This document shows positions 40,679-51,400 of a DNA stretch of 64,000 nucleotides, piece by piece. Position 1 is the stretch's first letter; every line of letters starts with the position of its first letter. A program made the translations under genes and the position numbers. The notes under the pieces were generated by a model. That model was not told where the DNA came from. It ran no database searches and saw only the letters and a program-made list of their open reading frames with translations. This DNA is from Hahella sp050299855 (GTDB lineage Bacteria; Pseudomonadota; Gammaproteobacteria; Pseudomonadales; Oleiphilaceae), in NCBI GenBank assembly GCA_050299855.1, contig JBNKWQ010000007.1, forward strand, positions 186,001 to 250,000, given 5' to 3'.

Positions 40679-41581
40679 ATGGCTAAAGCAACGCTGGAAC
40701 AATGGCGCATGCTGCACGCAGTCGTAACTCACGGTGGGTTCGCACAGGCGGCAGAAGCGGTTCATAAAAGCCAGTCCACAGTCCACCATGCCGTGCATAA
40801 ACTGGAAATGCTGTTGGGTGTCACCATTCTTGAGGTTCAGGGACGCAAGGCGGTTTTGACGGAGGCCGGTGAGCTCCTGCTGCGCCGTTCCGAAAGCCTG
40901 CTACGGCAGGCTGAACAGGTAGAGCATGTGGCAGAGGGGCTCTCCCGCGGAGTCGAGGCACAGATCCAGATTGCTGTAGATATCATATTCCCACAGGAAA
41001 CCCTCTATCAGGCGCTGGCGGATTTTTCTGAGCAGTTTCCCAATACCAGGGTGGAGCTTATCGAATCTGTGCTATCGGGCGCTGAAGACCTGTTGCGCAG
41101 TGGCATCAGTGATTTGGTGGTCACCCCTTTTGTTCCCCAGGGATTTATCGGCAATGTAATGATGGATATTCCGTTTCTGCCAGTCGCCTGTCCTAACCAT
41201 CCTTTGTGCCAAATTGAACATCCTTTAACCAAGCAGGACCTGGCCGAGCACCGCCAGATAGTCCTGCGTGATTCCGGCAGCGCCCGCCGTAGTTTCGGTT
41301 GGCTGGGAGCCGAACAACGTTGGACGGTATCGCATATGAGCACATCGGTGGATATGGTCAGGCGGGGCTTAGGGTTCACCTGGTTGCCGGTTACCTGGAT
41401 CAGCGGATTGCTGGCTGAGGGCTCCCTGAAAAAACTGTACCTGCAGGAGGGCGGTGACCGCGAGGTTGCACTCCATCTTGCCTATGGCGACATTGACCGT
41501 CAGGGGCCTGCCGCGCGGTATCTTGGCGATCGGCTACTGCAGCTGAGCCGGGAATCCGGTAATCTCTCCCTGCTAAAATAG
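40679..41581 (+). CDS. LysR-family regulator next to pirin
   Basis: A 300-residue LysR regulator. The HTH occupies about residues 1-60 (EQWRMLHAVVTHGGFAQAAE, AVHKSQSTVHHAVHKLEMLL), with an effector-binding domain after residue 90 (EAQIQIAVDIIFPQETLYQA). I chose the ATG at 40679 since the longer frame adds an untypical N-terminus; GAAGAGA lies upstream. The divergent pirin gene is the obvious candidate target. Confidence 0.9.
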   Translation: MAKATLEQWRMLHAVVTHGGFAQAAEAVHKSQSTVHHAVHKLEMLLGVTILEVQGRKAVLTEAGELLLRRSESLLRQAEQVEHVAEGLSRGVEAQIQIAVDIIFPQETLYQALADFSEQFPNTRVELIESVLSGAEDLLRSGISDLVVTPFVPQGFIGNVMMDIPFLPVACPNHPLCQIEHPLTKQDLAEHRQIVLRDSGSARRSFGWLGAEQRWTVSHMSTSVDMVRRGLGFTWLPVTWISGLLAEGSLKKLYLQEGGDREVALHLAYGDIDRQGPAARYLGDRLLQLSRESGNLSLLK

Positions 41582-41611
41582 CTCTGACTAATCTTGTATA
41601 CAGGAAACACT

Positions 41612-43072
41612 ATGTCCGTTGCCGAACTCGCCCCTTCTGTTCTATGGCGCCAATTTCAGCTGCTGTGCGATACTCCGCGGCCTTCCAACGAAGAAGCATT
41701 GCTCAAGTCGCGAATCCGGGAATTGTTGCAAGGTCATGAAGTGACCATTGTCGAGGACGAAGTCGGTAACCTGATACTGCGCAAGGCGGCTTCGCCAGGA
41801 TGTGAGTCAGCACCGGGGGTGGTAATGCAAAGCCATCTGGATATGGTGGCACAGAAAAATGAAGACACCGACCATGATTTTTTCACCGATCCAATCCGGG
41901 CTTATGCAGATGGTGACTGGGTTACCGCCGAGGGAACAACTCTTGGGGCGGACAACGGCATAGGGGTGGCGGCCATACTCGCAGTGATGGCCAGTGATGA
42001 TATTCGACACGGACCTTTGGAAGCGTTGCTGACTATAAACGAGGAAGCCGGCATGACCGGTGCCAAAGGCCTGCAGGCAGGAATGCTCGAAGGCAGCCTG
42101 TTGCTTAACCTGGATACCGAGGAAGAAGGCGAGCTCTATATCGGTTGTGCCGGAGGTGTGGATGTCAGTGCTACTCTGACATACGTGCATGAGGCCCCTG
42201 ATCCCGACTTGAGCTACCTGCATCTGGCCGTTAAAGGTCTGAAGGGCGGCCATTCAGGTATTGATATACACCGAGGCCGGGGTAATGCCGTTAAACTGAT
42301 CAACCGCACATTGCGGCACTTGCGCCAAAAACTTCCCAGCCTGCGCCTGGCAACCCTCACCGGCGGTTCCCTGCGCAATGCCATTCCCAGGGAAGCTTTT
42401 GCCAATATTGCCGTGTTGCCGGTGGATACGGCACGGGTGCATGAGGAACTTCAGTCGTTGCAAGCACTTTATCGGCAGGAGTTCGGTACGGTGGAACCTA
42501 ACCTGCAACTCAGTGCGGCCGCTATTGAAGCTGAACCATTGTTACCTGAAGCCTTTTGTGAACGACTGCAGCAAACTATTGCCGGCTGTCCTCACGGGGT
42601 ATTTCGCATGAGCTCAGATTTCGAAGGCGTGACCGAAACGTCCAATAATCTGGCTTCGGTGTTGATGGATCATCACCATATTCGCCTGGAATGCCTGACC
42701 CGCGGCCTGAAAAACTCCAGCAGGGATGAAGCGGCCGATTGTGTGGCCTCCGTGTTTTACCTGGCCGGGGCTGATGTTGAGATAGGTGGCCAGTATCCGG
42801 GCTGGGCACCCAACAAAAATTCAATCCTGTTGCAGTCTTTGACTCATTTGCATGAAAAAGTCATGGGCTTTACTCCCAAGGTACAGGTCATTCATGCCGG
42901 TCTCGAATGTGGAATTCTGGGAGCCAATTACCCGCATTGGGATATGATCTCGTTCGGCCCTACCATTCGCGGGGCCCACTCGCCGGATGAAGCGGTTAAC
43001 ATCGCCAGCGTTGCGAAATTCTGGGAATTCTTGCTCGCAACGCTGGCGCATCTGGCCGGCCAGAGTAGATGA
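41612..43072 (+). CDS. pepD: Aminoacyl-histidine dipeptidase (PepD)
   Basis: A 486-residue cytosolic M20 metallopeptidase, nearly the length of E. coli PepD (485). It cleaves Xaa-His dipeptides such as carnosine. Metal-site segments are visible: MQSHLDMVAQKN, LGADNGIGVA, LTINEEAGMTGAKGL and LLNLDTEEEGELYIGCAGG, with HAGLECGILG near the C-terminus. The family-typical KGLKGGHSGIDIH is present. AGGAA five nt before the ATG at 41612 gives the start. It is convergent with a histidine kinase gene. Confidence 0.95.
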   Translation: MSVAELAPSVLWRQFQLLCDTPRPSNEEALLKSRIRELLQGHEVTIVEDEVGNLILRKAASPGCESAPGVVMQSHLDMVAQKNEDTDHDFFTDPIRAYADGDWVTAEGTTLGADNGIGVAAILAVMASDDIRHGPLEALLTINEEAGMTGAKGLQAGMLEGSLLLNLDTEEEGELYIGCAGGVDVSATLTYVHEAPDPDLSYLHLAVKGLKGGHSGIDIHRGRGNAVKLINRTLRHLRQKLPSLRLATLTGGSLRNAIPREAFANIAVLPVDTARVHEELQSLQALYRQEFGTVEPNLQLSAAAIEAEPLLPEAFCERLQQTIAGCPHGVFRMSSDFEGVTETSNNLASVLMDHHHIRLECLTRGLKNSSRDEAADCVASVFYLAGADVEIGGQYPGWAPNKNSILLQSLTHLHEKVMGFTPKVQVIHAGLECGILGANYPHWDMISFGPTIRGAHSPDEAVNIASVAKFWEFLLATLAHLAGQSR

Positions 43073-43092
43073 GCTAGTGTAGGTGGGCTGTA

Positions 43093-45033
43093 TTAGGTCG
43101 GTTTGATCTCTCTGTTCAGCTCCTCATTCAGCGTCGGAAATTCTGCATAAAACTCAGTTCTCACGCCCGGGACTGAATTGAAACCGACGCTGCCTCCCAT
43201 TTTTTCCACCAGATCCTTGGATATCGCCAGTCCCAGGCCGGTGCCGCCACGGGCCCGGCTGTCGGAACTATCAACCTGGCTGAATCGGCTAAATATCTTA
43301 TCCTGGAATGAGGCAGGAATTCCGGGTCCCTGATCGATAACGCTGAATCTGGCATGTTCGTTACTGACAGCCAGCTGTAATTGCACGGTGCCTTCGGTGG
43401 GAGAGAATTTAATGGCATTGGAGAGGAAGTTGGCCAGTACCTGCTCTAGACGGGAAGCGTCAGCTTCGATTTTTGCCGGTCTCTCCGGCAACGTGTGAAT
43501 AAGCCTGACTTCATACTGTTCGGCATAGGGTTGCAATGTGGTACAGGCATGTTCAACGATATCAGCGGCATCAATCCGTTGCATCATCAGGCTCAGCATG
43601 CCGGTAGCAATTTTCTCCAAGTCCAGCAGGTCGTTGATCAACATTTCCAGGCGTTTGCTGTTACGCGCGGCGATAGTGACCAATTGCCTGGCCTTGTCCG
43701 GGTCTTCCTCAATCTGGTTGGTGTTTGCCAGTATCGCCAAGGCTCCGCCGATGGAAGTAATGGGGGTTCGGAGCTCATGGCTGACGGTTGATACAAACTG
43801 ATTCTTTAGCTGCTCCAACCGTTTGTGTTCGCGAATATCATTGATCTGAACAATCAGCTTGGTCTGACGGCCGTTTTGACTGGGTATGCCGGCAACGTGA
43901 CAATTCACTGCCACCTTGTCACCCTCGGCACTTTTAATTTCGGCTTCCCAGGAAGTCGATTCAGCGGGCACCCGCAAGGCATGACGTAACTTATTGGAAG
44001 CAATACTGAGAGCTTCAGGCGCAAAAAGACCCTCCAATGACTGACCACAAAGATAAGACCGTTGCAGACCGGTGATGCTGCAGAAAGCTGCATTACTGGA
44101 CTCAATACAAAGGTCAGCGTCCACTATCAGCATGCCGACCGGCGCCATTTCAAAGGCACTGGTAAATTGCATTTCAAGGTCCTGATTGTCCTTCAGGGCT
44201 TCATGATGGTGTTCTTTAACTCGCAGTATCAGATACGACAACCCTGCGATTAGCGCTGCGATGATCAGCCCCCAGGTTTCCAGCCATTGATAGGCGGCAT
44301 AGGGATTCCCACCGTCTGCCGGGGCGGCATCCAGATGCCATACAGATCCGGGGACGTGGATTTCCAGTGCAGCAGTGGCGGTGAGTGCAAATTGGCCGGT
44401 ACGGAAGAAGATTTTGTCATCCTGTTCCGGATCATCGCGTCGTAATGCAATGCTCAGGTTGAGGAATTTCGCGGTATCGCTGACAACTTCAAGCAACTGG
44501 TCAGCATTGATAACGGTGCTGACCAGACCCCAGTATTGACCGTCGTTCAGGTAAACCGGAACCCGATAGATCAGCCCCTGACCTCCCTGAACCAGGGTTA
44601 ATGGCCCCGCCAATATTGGCTGTCCAGTTTGGATGATTTTTTTAACGTCAGGCCATTGGCGGGGATTATCCGGGTAATAAAGGCCAATGGCGGCCTCATT
44701 GCCTTCCAGAGGATAGATATAGGTGAGGCGGTTGCCCGGTGCCAGGCCGATATTGCGAATATGTTTTCCTTGCCGGGTAAGGCTTTCCAGCCAGGGGGGC
44801 AGGTCCTTTTCGACAATCTCGCCGTTATTGGCCTGAATATAGGACACCAGCCCTGTTGCCAGATATAGCGTGGAATTAAGTTCAGATTGCAGGATCCCGC
44901 GCAGTTCGCCGGCCTTGGTGAGCGTGTTGCGTCTCTGAACTTCCTGCTGCCGACGCTGTTCCTGGAGCACAAAGAGCTCGATGACGCTTGCGATCATGAG
45001 GAAAATACAAACCGGTAGCAGCAGTTTTTTCAA
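43093..45033 (-). CDS. CHASE-PAS sensor histidine kinase (orphan)
   Basis: A 646-residue membrane kinase. An N-terminal helix (residues 4-24) is followed by a CHASE-type periplasmic domain (GLVSYIQANNG, IRNIGLAPGNRLTYIYPLEG) and a second helix near 250-270 (WGLIIAALIAGLSYLILRV). A PAS domain spans about residues 285-395 (FTSAFEMAPVGMLIVDADLC). HisKA carries H419 in FVSTVSHELRTPITSIGG, and the HATPase has NFLSNAIKFSP, DQGPGIP and GGTGLGLAISK. There is no receiver domain and no linked response regulator. CHASE domains sense small molecules; the ligand is unknown. Confidence 0.92.
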   Translation of the reverse strand: MKKLLLPVCIFLMIASVIELFVLQEQRRQQEVQRRNTLTKAGELRGILQSELNSTLYLATGLVSYIQANNGEIVEKDLPPWLESLTRQGKHIRNIGLAPGNRLTYIYPLEGNEAAIGLYYPDNPRQWPDVKKIIQTGQPILAGPLTLVQGGQGLIYRVPVYLNDGQYWGLVSTVINADQLLEVVSDTAKFLNLSIALRRDDPEQDDKIFFRTGQFALTATAALEIHVPGSVWHLDAAPADGGNPYAAYQWLETWGLIIAALIAGLSYLILRVKEHHHEALKDNQDLEMQFTSAFEMAPVGMLIVDADLCIESSNAAFCSITGLQRSYLCGQSLEGLFAPEALSIASNKLRHALRVPAESTSWEAEIKSAEGDKVAVNCHVAGIPSQNGRQTKLIVQINDIREHKRLEQLKNQFVSTVSHELRTPITSIGGALAILANTNQIEEDPDKARQLVTIAARNSKRLEMLINDLLDLEKIATGMLSLMMQRIDAADIVEHACTTLQPYAEQYEVRLIHTLPERPAKIEADASRLEQVLANFLSNAIKFSPTEGTVQLQLAVSNEHARFSVIDQGPGIPASFQDKIFSRFSQVDSSDSRARGGTGLGLAISKDLVEKMGGSVGFNSVPGVRTEFYAEFPTLNEELNREIKPT

Positions 45034-45220
45034 TTGGCTATTCCAGCATGTGAGTTTCCGGTGAGCATATCCCTATTGAATGGAAAAATATCGTCATCGC
45101 TGCCATGCAGCGTGGCTCCTATGCAATAAGTTTTTTAGGACTATTTGTAAAGCATAGACCAAATCATGGATCGCATTGAAGCTGATCGGTTGCCGCTTTG
45201 CAGAATGCATGAAAACCACA

Positions 45221-45236
45221 GGAACCCTAAGGTTCC
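45221..45236 (-). terminator. Weak hairpin downstream of the solute-binding protein gene
   Basis: GGAACC-CTAA-GGTTCC is a perfect six-base stem about 70 bp beyond the stop of the minus-strand solute-binding protein gene. T-richness after it is slight. Confidence 0.35.
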
Positions 45237-45304
45237 GATTGTTGAGTCAGATATTGAATCCCTGTGAGACTATCAGGTCAGGCTTAACCAGCCACAGATT
45301 CTTG

Positions 45305-46081
45305 TCAGCGATAAAGAGACTGGATGCGATCCACAGTTCCGTCGCTGCGCATGCTCGCCAGCACGTCATTCAGATGCGCTACATAAGTGGTGGGAGTTTC
45401 CTTGTTCATCGCCAGATAAAGCTGGGTTTCCTTGATGGTAAACACCGGATGGATATTACTGATGCCAGCCTGTTTGGCGTAGTAAAGGCCGGAGGAGGTG
45501 CTGGTGATCCATAGATCAATATGGCCTTGCTCCAGGCGTTTTGGGTTGAGGCTGTCATCTTCGAGTTCTGAGGCTTTATAGCCGTTGGTCTTAAGGAACT
45601 GGGCCCGGGAGTCATTCTTGTAACAGCCGATGGTATATTGCCGGGCGTCCTCAATCTTGTTAAGGGTGATACCGGCATCGTCGCGGGCGAACAGCACCCA
45701 GTCATTGGTTGCCAGGGGGCCGACCCACTGGAACAACGGCTTGCGCGCTTCGGTATAAGTGGTACCGAACACACCGCGGAATGACTTCCTTTGGGCAAAG
45801 TTATAGGCAAAATCCCAGTTGCGCAGTTTTAACCGGTAGTCATAGCCGGCGCGTTTAAAGAGTTCACGCACGATATCCGTATTGATGCCATAGATATTTT
45901 CTTCCTTATGCTCATACTTATTTTCCTGCAGGCTCATATTGAAGGGAGGGAAGTTCTCAGTGACCAGATTGAATTTGTCATCTGCCTGGCTGGTTGGGCA
46001 TAGGCAAATCAGGGTGAACAGGGCGATAGCAAGGGTGCAGGATTGAAACGGGGGGCAAAGGCGATTTCTGATCAGATTCAT
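45305..46081 (-). CDS. Periplasmic solute-binding protein, family 3 type
   Basis: A 258-residue exported protein with a signal peptide (FQSCTLAIALFTLICLCPTSQA). The mature part has the SBP_bac_3 layout: FNLVTENFPPFNMSLQENK, INTDIVRELFKRAGYDYRLK, WVLFARDDAGITLNKIEDAR, QGHIDLWITSTSSGLYYAK. GAGG lies upstream of the ATG. No ABC permease or ATPase is adjacent, so it may be a stand-alone sensor-type binding protein, possibly for the nearby CHASE kinase, but that is speculation. Confidence 0.85.
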   Translation of the reverse strand: MNLIRNRLCPPFQSCTLAIALFTLICLCPTSQADDKFNLVTENFPPFNMSLQENKYEHKEENIYGINTDIVRELFKRAGYDYRLKLRNWDFAYNFAQRKSFRGVFGTTYTEARKPLFQWVGPLATNDWVLFARDDAGITLNKIEDARQYTIGCYKNDSRAQFLKTNGYKASELEDDSLNPKRLEQGHIDLWITSTSSGLYYAKQAGISNIHPVFTIKETQLYLAMNKETPTTYVAHLNDVLASMRSDGTVDRIQSLYR

Positions 46082-46204
46082 GGTTAACCTCGGATACTTC
46101 TGGTTCCGGTGGATAGATCCCTTTTAGATTAGCCGTTGTTCAAAAAACAACCATAGTCAGTTTCCACATCAGGGAAAACACAGAGACAAGCCTTTAATTT
46201 TTAG

Positions 46205-46351
46205 CTTTGCCCGTTACAGATTACCAGCGCTGCCAAAGAACAGAGCCATGTGGTGGAAGAAATTAACCAGAACATGGTAATAATTAATGAAATGTCAGCG
46301 GAGAGTGCGGAAAGTGCCAGCCGGGGTAGACCATACCAGCCACGATCTTGA
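46205..46351 (+). pseudogene. Remnant of a methyl-accepting chemotaxis protein C-terminus
   Basis: A frame bounded by TAG upstream (46202-46204) and TGA (46349-46351) encodes ITSAAKEQSHVVEEINQNMV followed by IINEMSAESAESAS. This is the pattern seen near the end of the MCP signalling domain ('A..EQ...V.EIN..V..I...A...A..A'). There is no start codon and no other chemoreceptor part is present, so it is a leftover of a deleted chemoreceptor gene. It occupies the middle of the roughly 360-bp gap between the solute-binding protein gene and recD. Confidence 0.7.
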
Positions 46352-46406
46352 GCGCCTTTACAATGAACTTACGCGGTGACCGGCAGGTTCAGGGTATGAT
46401 TATTGG

Positions 46407-46451
46407 TTTATCTGGTTACCATTTATCTGGTTACTTAATATCCGGTTACCA
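46407..46451 (-). repeat. Three 15-bp tandem units over the recD stop
   Basis: Units at 46407-46421, 46422-46436 and 46437-46451 share TAT-C-x-GGTTAC. On the minus strand each unit contains TAA in the same frame, the first being the recD stop (46446-46448), so three in-frame stops follow each other at 15-bp intervals. Confidence 0.85.
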
Positions 46452-48491
46452 TAGCGACATCTGATCTTCAGGTCCCGGCGAATTGCCCTGAGTGCCTTTC
46501 GCTGCTGGAGCCCCTTGGATAACGGTACGTAGCCAAAGTCGGTCGGCCAGACCTGACATTCTTCGGGTGCGGCGCTCTATAGCCGCCTGAAGTGCGCCTG
46601 GTGTTCCCAGCAGGGTAACGCTTTGTCTGGCCCGGGTGATACCAGTGTAGATAATTTCCCGGGTGAGCAGAGAGGCGCCTTGGTCCGGCAGCACCACGGC
46701 ACAGTGGTCGAATTCCGACCCCTGGCTTTTGTGGATGGTCATGGCATAGACAGTTTCGTGACGGGGCAGGCGGAACAGGGGGATGGCGCGGGGCTCGCCC
46801 TGCTCATCGCTGAACCAGGCTGTAAGCCTGCCGCTGGCATCGGGCCAGACCAATCCGATATCACCGTTAAAGAGAAAGCTGCGATAGTCGTTATGGGTCA
46901 CCATGATAGGGCGTCCATGGTAGTGGCCAGCGGTTAGTGGTCGTCCCATGGAAGACTGGTCCTTACTGGTCGGAATCCAGCCGCGTTGCAGCAATTGATG
47001 TTCGATCAGTTGATTAATGGCCTCTACCCCGAAAAAGCCTTCCCGTGTGGCGCAGAGTACCCGGTACTGATCAAAGGCTTTCAGCGCCTCTTCAATCGTT
47101 TTAGCCTGTAAGTAATGCCGGTAAGCCTGCAGCGCCGGTTCCAGGAATCTGGTTGGTAAAGGTTCCTGAGCCACCAGGGGCTTCATTTGTATGTCGGTGA
47201 AAGCGTCGTCGTTGAGCAGGCCCAGAGCCTGGGAAAACCGGCCTTCATTAATGGACCGGGCCAGATGCCCGATGCCGCTGTCCGCAGTAAAGCGATAGCT
47301 TTGTGTCAGCCTAATCACCCTGTCTGCCATTGGAGGATTGTCGTCAGACAGTGGCAAATCCATCGTTGCATCCACAGTAAGACCTGCCGCGGCAGCCTGT
47401 TGGGAAAACGTTGCGGTTAATCCGTAATCGCCACGATAACGGCATAGGTCATCCAGCACATTACCCGCTTCCACTGATGCCAGCTGGTCACTGTCTCCGA
47501 GCAGGATCAGGCGGCAATCGGGAGGCAGGGCGTCCAACACTGCGCGCATGAGCTGTACATCCACCATGGACACCTCATCAATCAGCAACAGGTCCAGTGC
47601 CAGGGGGTTCCGTGCGTTGAAGCGGAAACCTTTGCCGTCGGGCCGTACTTTAAGCAGGCGGTGTAAAGTGGAAGCCTGCGCCGGGATCAGTTGCTTGATA
47701 TTGTCCCCGGCCGGCAGTTGTTGTCGGGCCTTGGCGATGGATTCCATCAGCCGGGCTGCTGCTTTGCCGGTGGGTGCTGCCAGTGCTATCCGCAGAGGCG
47801 CTTGTGTCTGTTGTGAAAGTTCCTGCAACATGGCCAGGATACGTGTGACCGTGGTGGTCTTTCCAGTGCCCGGGCCGCCCACGATGCTGCAGAAGTCATG
47901 TATACAAGCTGAAAAAGCCGCCAGTGCCTGGCGATTGTCTGCTGCCAATGCCCCATTGGAATCGGCAAAGTAATGCTGCAACAGAGGGCCGATAATGTTC
48001 AGGTCAACCCTCCTGTCATTATTCTGTAAGCGTTGGAAATGTTGAGCGAGGCTGATTTCAGCGTGGAAATAGCGGCTCAGATAGAGACGCTCCGATGTTG
48101 TGAGGCATAGTAACCGGTAATCCTCGCTCCCCCTGTCCACGGCAATATCGACTTCAGACCCTACCTGGGCAGCCCGTGACAACAACGACTGCCAGGCCTC
48201 TTTGGCGGGAGCCAGGGGCCAGCGATAACCATGCTCCTCCAGCCACAGTTGCACTCCTTCCTGGCCGGGCCAAAGTGCTCGGCCTGCGATTTGATCAAGC
48301 TCTAGGCACAAATGTCCTTGAGCCAGCGCCTGGGATACAAGGGCTGTGGTCAGGGCCAGGGTGGCGCGCTCATCTTTCGACAATTCGGTTTCCAGCTCCA
48401 TGACCAGCAAGCCCAGTGCGCGATCCATCGACCTTAAAGCGCCGGCCTGGACGGCCATATCCATGGTTTGCAGCGGCGACAGGGTTTTCAT
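46446..48491 (-). CDS. recD: Exodeoxyribonuclease V subunit alpha (RecD)
   Basis: A 681-residue superfamily 1 helicase, the 5'-3' motor of RecBCD. Walker A is GGPGTGKTTTVTR. Further motifs are LLLIDEVSMVDVQLM, LLGDSDQLASVEAGNVL and, near the end, YAMTIHKSQGSEFDHCAVVL and YTGITRARQSVTLLG. It is somewhat longer than E. coli RecD (608). The start at 48491 overlaps the recB stop (ATGA), so translation is coupled. It is the last gene of the recCBD operon. Confidence 0.97.
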   Translation of the reverse strand: MKTLSPLQTMDMAVQAGALRSMDRALGLLVMELETELSKDERATLALTTALVSQALAQGHLCLELDQIAGRALWPGQEGVQLWLEEHGYRWPLAPAKEAWQSLLSRAAQVGSEVDIAVDRGSEDYRLLCLTTSERLYLSRYFHAEISLAQHFQRLQNNDRRVDLNIIGPLLQHYFADSNGALAADNRQALAAFSACIHDFCSIVGGPGTGKTTTVTRILAMLQELSQQTQAPLRIALAAPTGKAAARLMESIAKARQQLPAGDNIKQLIPAQASTLHRLLKVRPDGKGFRFNARNPLALDLLLIDEVSMVDVQLMRAVLDALPPDCRLILLGDSDQLASVEAGNVLDDLCRYRGDYGLTATFSQQAAAAGLTVDATMDLPLSDDNPPMADRVIRLTQSYRFTADSGIGHLARSINEGRFSQALGLLNDDAFTDIQMKPLVAQEPLPTRFLEPALQAYRHYLQAKTIEEALKAFDQYRVLCATREGFFGVEAINQLIEHQLLQRGWIPTSKDQSSMGRPLTAGHYHGRPIMVTHNDYRSFLFNGDIGLVWPDASGRLTAWFSDEQGEPRAIPLFRLPRHETVYAMTIHKSQGSEFDHCAVVLPDQGASLLTREIIYTGITRARQSVTLLGTPGALQAAIERRTRRMSGLADRLWLRTVIQGAPAAKGTQGNSPGPEDQMSLW

Positions 48492-51400
48492 GGTAAGCCT
48501 CCCTGCATAATGCGGGCAAACTCGTTCAGCTCGGCTTCCCCCGGCCGATAGCAGAACACGCCTGAAGTGGGCTCGTCTTCGTCAATGACACCTGCAGCAC
48601 CGGGCATGCCACGCAGGAACAGGTAGTAGATGCCGCCGAAATGAGTCTGGTAATCATAGTCAGGCAAACGTATTTGCAGGTAGCGGTGCAGGGCTAGCGC
48701 ATAGATCAGATACTGCAGATCGTAGCGGTGTTCGCGAATCGCCCTGGCCATATTATCCTGCCCGTAGTCCTGCGTTCGCGGTCCCAGCTTATTGCTCTTG
48801 TAATCAACCACATAAAAACGGCCTCCGTACATGAATACCAGGTCAATAAAACCATGCAACTGTCCGCTTTGTTTGGGGAAGTCCAGTTGGGCCGGCTCTT
48901 CAGCTTGCCAGAGCCCGGCAATAAACTGGTTCACTCTGGCCGCCATGATTTCCTTCACTGGCAGAAAGAATTCCATTTCGACAATCTTGTCGCGCTCAGC
49001 AAGCCGATGCAGGCAGAAGTCGGCATTTCCCGGGGCACTGTCGATGCCCCCTGGAGGTGCATTTAGCGGTGTGTGCAGGACCTGCCAGAGGCCTTGTCTC
49101 AGTGCGGGGGTCCACTCACTGCCAAGCTGGTAGTAATTTAAATACCGCTCGATCACCGGATCGAAAAGTTCTGGTGCGGGGCTGGTGAAATCAATTTCTT
49201 CCAGAATACTGTGCAGGCAAAGACCGCTTTGACTACCGGAGGTAAAAGTCAGCAGGCTTTTTTCTGCGGTCATCGCCAAAGCCGGTTCATGGCTTTCCAC
49301 TTGCCGGTCTTCATCCAGTTCTTCCGCCCGAGTGGTGGCTATTTGGGCAACATGGCCTGAGTGCGCGTCATTGCTGCGGTAGGACAGCTGACTATAGCTG
49401 GACTGGAACCAGTGTTGCTGCACCGGTCTTTTGATTGGCAGTGCAGCCAGGTTTTGATGATTTGCTTCCGCGCTAAGGCGTACGTTGTCTGCTTCCGGCC
49501 AGGGGCAACATTCAAATCCTGGAGTGCTGTCCGCAAGCGTCAACAGCGGCTCAAACACAGTGGTATCGTCAGGGACATTGGGCAGGTCGCCATAGAGCAG
49601 CCAGGCCATGGCGGTATTCTGCATTTGTTTGAAGGCTCCCCAGGGAAACACCAGGTGTTGCCTGGCCCGGGTCAGGGCAACATAGAGCAAGCGTAAATCT
49701 TCCGCACGCGACTCCAGGTTGGCCCGTGTCTGGGCGGCTTCTCCCATGCCTTCAATAGCTGTGAGCTGGTCACCAAAATCCAGTGCCAGGCGGTTATCAC
49801 GGGCCGGGTCGTGCAGACAGAAAGGTGGACTGGGCCAGTTTGAACCCAAGCCGATAAAAGGGCAGTAAACCAGCGGATACTCCAGCCCTTTGGCACTGTG
49901 AATGGTGACGATTTTCACCAGATCGTCATCGCTTTCCAGGCGTAACTGATGTTCATCCTGCTGGCCTGATGCGCCCTCCCGCTGGGCGGTATACCACACT
50001 GCCAGGGCTTCCGGGGTGGACACTTCCTGCTGGGCCGCCTGCAACAGACCGGCCAGATGTAGCAGGTTGGTGAGTGCGCGGTCTCCCCTGGGGCGAGCCA
50101 ACAGGCGTGCTGGTATCTGGTATTGGTGCAGCCAACGCTGGAACATCACCATAAAGCCGAAGCGCTGCCAGTCCTGACGTAACATCACAAGTTCATGTAG
50201 CAGGTTTTCCCAGGCCTGTTCGTTCTGCGCCAGCTGTTCCAGGCGGTTGGCATTGTAGCCCCAGCTATGGATTACCAGTGCCGCCCTCACCCGGCCTTCA
50301 TTGCCGGGTTCCAGCAAGGCCCGCATCAGGTAGTAAAGATCGTCTGCCTCGATGGTCTGGTAAACCGACTCACGACTGAGAAACACACTGGCCACCCCCC
50401 GTGCCTGCAAGGCTTCCTGTAAGGCCAGGGCTTCAGCTCCCTTGCGAACCAGCAGAGCAATATCGCCAGGGCGCAGTGCACGCCCACCGAGCCGGGCCTG
50501 TCCCGATACACCGAGATTGATCCAGCGGGCCACCTCACTGGCCACGGTGTCGGCAATCACCGGAACCACCTGATTCTTATCCAAGGTTTTTTTCTGTTCA
50601 TCCTCGGCGCGGGACCAGAGCCAGCATTGCAACGGTGTTACGCCTGTACCATTTACCGTAAGCGGCGCCTGGTCTGCCTGCCCGGCTGCTTTGACCGGAT
50701 AGAAAGCTATTTCGCCGCCAAGCATAAAAGGATCAGGATGGGAAACGTAAAACCGGTTCACTGCATTGATCAGCTGGCTATGAGAACGCCAGTTGGTCTC
50801 CATGGTGTAGATCGAGCCGGAGTCTTGCTTGGCTTGCAGATAGGCAAAAATATCCGCACCGCGGAAACTGTAGATGGCCTGCTTGGGGTCACCGATCATT
50901 AGCAGGCCAAGGTTAGGATTTGTTGACTCTGCCGGGTACACCTTATTGAAAATGGCATACTGGGCAGGGTCGGTATCCTGGAACTCATCAATCATCGCCA
51001 GGGGATAGCGTGTCTGCAGCGTATGTGTCAGTTGTCGGCCCAGCGGCCCCTGCAGGGCGTCGCGCAGGCGGGTAATGAGATCGTCAAATCCCATCAGGTG
51101 GCGTTGCTGTTTAAGCGCGGCAAAGTCCTGCTTTACATTATGCAAAAGGGTTGTCAGCAACCAGGGCCCGAATTCCGCACTGGTGCTGGCGTAATCCTGC
51201 AATTGTTGAAACAACGGATGCGTGGGAGCCGTCAGGCCCTTCTTCGCGGCATTCTTCAGCAGACTGGCATCCAGAGTGGACTGGCCCAGCAGGTTGGCAG
51301 CTTTGGGCAAGGCCAGAGCCGTATCCAATGCAGTCCACAGGTTGAGCTCTGCTTCGATAGCGTCCAGATTAGCTTCGCTATAGGTTTTGGCACTGGCGCT

